NCBI GenBank assembly: GCA_902461085.1
Contig: CABPWH010000029.1
Span: 1 to 23,689, forward strand
Direction of reading: 5' to 3'
Source: an uncultured Collinsella sp.
GTDB lineage: Bacteria; Actinomycetota; Coriobacteriia; Coriobacteriales; Coriobacteriaceae
Length of the DNA stretch: 23,689 nt
Under the pieces are notes generated by a model that ran no database searches, was not told the DNA's origin, and saw only the letters and a program-made list of their open reading frames with translations. A program made the position numbers and the translations under genes. Below, in pieces: positions 22,476 to 23,689 of the stretch; the stretch's first letter is position 1, and each line of letters begins with the position of its first letter.

Positions 22476-23411
22476 CTAGGCCTTTTTGGGTTTGTTGACG
22501 ATGATGATGCCGCCGCAGACCAACAGCAGGGCAACGATGACGGTAACGGGGCTCGTGCCAGCGCCCTCGCCGAGCAACAGCGCGCTCAGCAGCACACCAA
22601 AGACGGGGTTCATAAACCCAAAGACCGAGACGCGGCTGACGGGGTTGACGGCAAGCAGGCGCGACCACAGCGAGTAGGCGACCGCGGAGATAAGCGCCAT
22701 GTAGATGATGAGCGCGATGGCGGGGGCAATCGCCGTGGGGGATAGCGCGCCGCCCATCAAAAAGCCGATGGCGGTGAGGACCAGGCCGCCGACCAAGAAC
22801 TGCCACCCGGCAAGCAAGACGCCGTCGTGCTTGCGCGAGAAGATACCGATCAGGCAGGTCGAAAGGGCACCCGCGACGGTGGAGGCCAGGATAAAGCCCT
22901 CGCCGTCGAGCGCAAAGCCAAAGGTGCCGCCCGCGCCCGAAAGGTTGACGAGCGCGACACCGGCAAAGCCCAGTACGCAGCCGAGCACCTTGGCCGCATC
23001 GAGCTTTTCGGTGCGAAACGCCAGGGCGGCAAAGAGGATGGCTAGGAAGTTGGCGCTGGCCTCGATGATGGAGCTCGACATAGCGCTTGCACGGGAGAGA
23101 CCAAGGTAGAAAAAGAAGTACTGGCCGATGGTCTGGAAGAGCGACAAGATGCAGATGGGCTTGATATCACGCGCTTGCGGAACGAGCGGTCGGCGTTGGG
23201 CCACGCTCATGCCAACAATGACCAGCATGCCGGCAAGGGTGAAGCGCAGACCCGCGAAGAGCAGCTGCGAGGCGCTGTCGTGCGCGGGAATGCCAAAGAG
23301 GCCGTAGCCGATCTTGATGCAGGGGAAGGCGGAGCCCCAGAGCGCGCAGCAAACGAGACAGCCCAGGATGAGTCCGGGCAGGGTGGCGAGATACGGCTTG
23401 CGGCTTTCCAT
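22476..23411 (-). CDS. EamA/DMT-family membrane transporter
   Basis: The 311-aa protein has about ten helices in two repeats, the EamA layout. The first repeat opens GLILGCLVCCALWGSAFPCIKIGYGLFG and contains SRASAMSSSIIEASANFLAILFAAL; the second carries AVAYSLWSRLLAVNPVSRVSVFGFMNPVFGVL. The family exports metabolites such as amino acids; the substrate is unknown. The start is ATG 23411 behind AAAGGACATC; the longer frame adds 14 residues with no ribosome site. Its own promoter region is very short because the terminator of the purL gene ends 24 bases upstream. Confidence 0.88.
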   Translation of the reverse strand: MESRKPYLATLPGLILGCLVCCALWGSAFPCIKIGYGLFGIPAHDSASQLLFAGLRFTLAGMLVIVGMSVAQRRPLVPQARDIKPICILSLFQTIGQYFFFYLGLSRASAMSSSIIEASANFLAILFAALAFRTEKLDAAKVLGCVLGFAGVALVNLSGAGGTFGFALDGEGFILASTVAGALSTCLIGIFSRKHDGVLLAGWQFLVGGLVLTAIGFLMGGALSPTAIAPAIALIIYMALISAVAYSLWSRLLAVNPVSRVSVFGFMNPVFGVLLSALLLGEGAGTSPVTVIVALLLVCGGIIIVNKPKKA

Positions 23412-23434
23412 GATGTCCTTTCTACATGCGCGAA

Positions 23435-23473
23435 GCAAAAAAGAACCCGCCACCGGATGTGTCGGTGGCGGGT
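23435..23473 (-). terminator. Rho-independent terminator of purL
   Basis: ACCCGCCACCG (23445-23455) and its perfect complement (23463-23473) form an 11-bp stem with a 7-base loop, followed on the minus strand by TCTTTTTTGC. This is the cleanest terminator in the window. It also lies directly upstream of the EamA gene. Confidence 0.88.
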
Positions 23474-23489
23474 GATGTTACCCGAAGGG

Positions 23490-23495
23490 ATTGTA
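23490..23495 (-). promoter_or_regulatory. Possible -10 box for the EamA gene upstream of the purL terminator
   Basis: On the minus strand TACAAT sits between the purL stop and its terminator. If used, transcription would run through the terminator hairpin before reaching the EamA gene. The -35 is not convincing. Confidence 0.25.
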
Positions 23496-23510
23496 CCCGA
23501 TGGGAAAGGT

Positions 23511-23689
23511 TTAGGCGAAGTAGGCTACGCCGCTCTCAAAGATCGGCATGAACTTGTCGCCGGGGACATGCTCGGGCACGTTGCGGTACAGGTTGTCGCC
23601 GCGACGCTCGGCATGGCCCATCTTGCCCAGGACGCGGCCGTCGGGGCTCGGGATGCCCCCGCTGGCGGGTGCGGGGGCGGCATCTCGTC
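23511..23689 (-). CDS. purL: Phosphoribosylformylglycinamidine synthase PurL, C-terminal end (partial)
   Basis: On the minus strand the frame is open from the right edge to TAA at 23511-23513 and encodes 58 complete residues. They match the end of the glutaminase domain of large PurL: SPDGRVLGKMGHAERRGDN, then NVPEHVPGDKFMPIFESGVAYFA. The GHAER segment supplies the His and Glu of the glutaminase catalytic triad. PurL converts FGAR to FGAM in purine synthesis using ammonia from glutamine. The Ala/Pro/Gly-rich stretch at the edge (PAPASGGIPSPDG) is a normal variable loop. The rest lies outside the window. A strong terminator follows. Confidence 0.88.
   Translation of the reverse strand, partial: RDAAPAPASGGIPSPDGRVLGKMGHAERRGDNLYRNVPEHVPGDKFMPIFESGVAYFA

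Overview
The window looks like chromosome of a high-GC Gram-positive gut actinobacterium of the class Coriobacteriia, most likely Collinsella or a close relative. This rests on the GC-rich third positions, frequent GTG starts with strong AGGAGG-type ribosome sites, a LAXTG sorting signal, short tightly overlapped operons, and the gene repertoire. It is an inference from style and content, not from a marker gene. I see no rRNA, tRNA, CRISPR array, integrase or insertion sequence.

Layout, left to right. At 1-1237 the end of a membrane-protein gene overlaps a membrane-anchored DUF4097 beta-repeat protein, followed by a strong terminator. At 1336-4119 a bacterial Elp3 (tRNA wobble-uridine radical SAM/GNAT enzyme) abuts a spermidine-synthase-like protein. 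At 4146-9821 (minus strand) lies a three-gene cassette: a TerB-N/TerB-C protein, a BrxD-like P-loop ATPase and an Lhr/BrxHI-like helicase. This is the best candidate for an uncharacterised system: it has the ATPase-helicase pair known from some BREX loci but none of the other BREX parts. The ATPase carries an in-frame amber codon that seems to cut off a 31-residue tail. At 9909-10625 is a DUF554 membrane protein.

At 10744-13949 (minus strand) is a five-gene envelope operon: a 98-aa protein, a signal-anchored protein, two secreted proteins and a very small LAXTG sortase substrate. No sortase is in the window. A 345-bp divergent intergenic region follows. At 14295-17920 an FAD-linked hydroxyacid dehydrogenase, EtfB and a ferredoxin-fused EtfA form an operon that resembles electron-bifurcating lactate dehydrogenase complexes. 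It ends tail-to-tail with an HD-domain hydrolase gene (17917-18729).

At 18856-19861 is azlCD (branched-chain amino-acid export), at 20012-21034 a KdgT-type 2-keto-3-deoxygluconate permease with a good terminator, at 21224-22366 a membrane GGDEF diguanylate cyclase without an I-site, and at 22476-23411 an EamA/DMT transporter. The right edge holds the C-terminus of PurL (minus strand), whose terminator sits directly in front of the EamA gene.

Several starts were placed downstream of the longest open frame because a clear ribosome-binding site or a neighbouring overlap decides them (helicase, DUF554, AzlD, KdgT, diguanylate cyclase, EamA, the 169-aa envelope protein). All function calls come from reading motifs by eye; no search was run.
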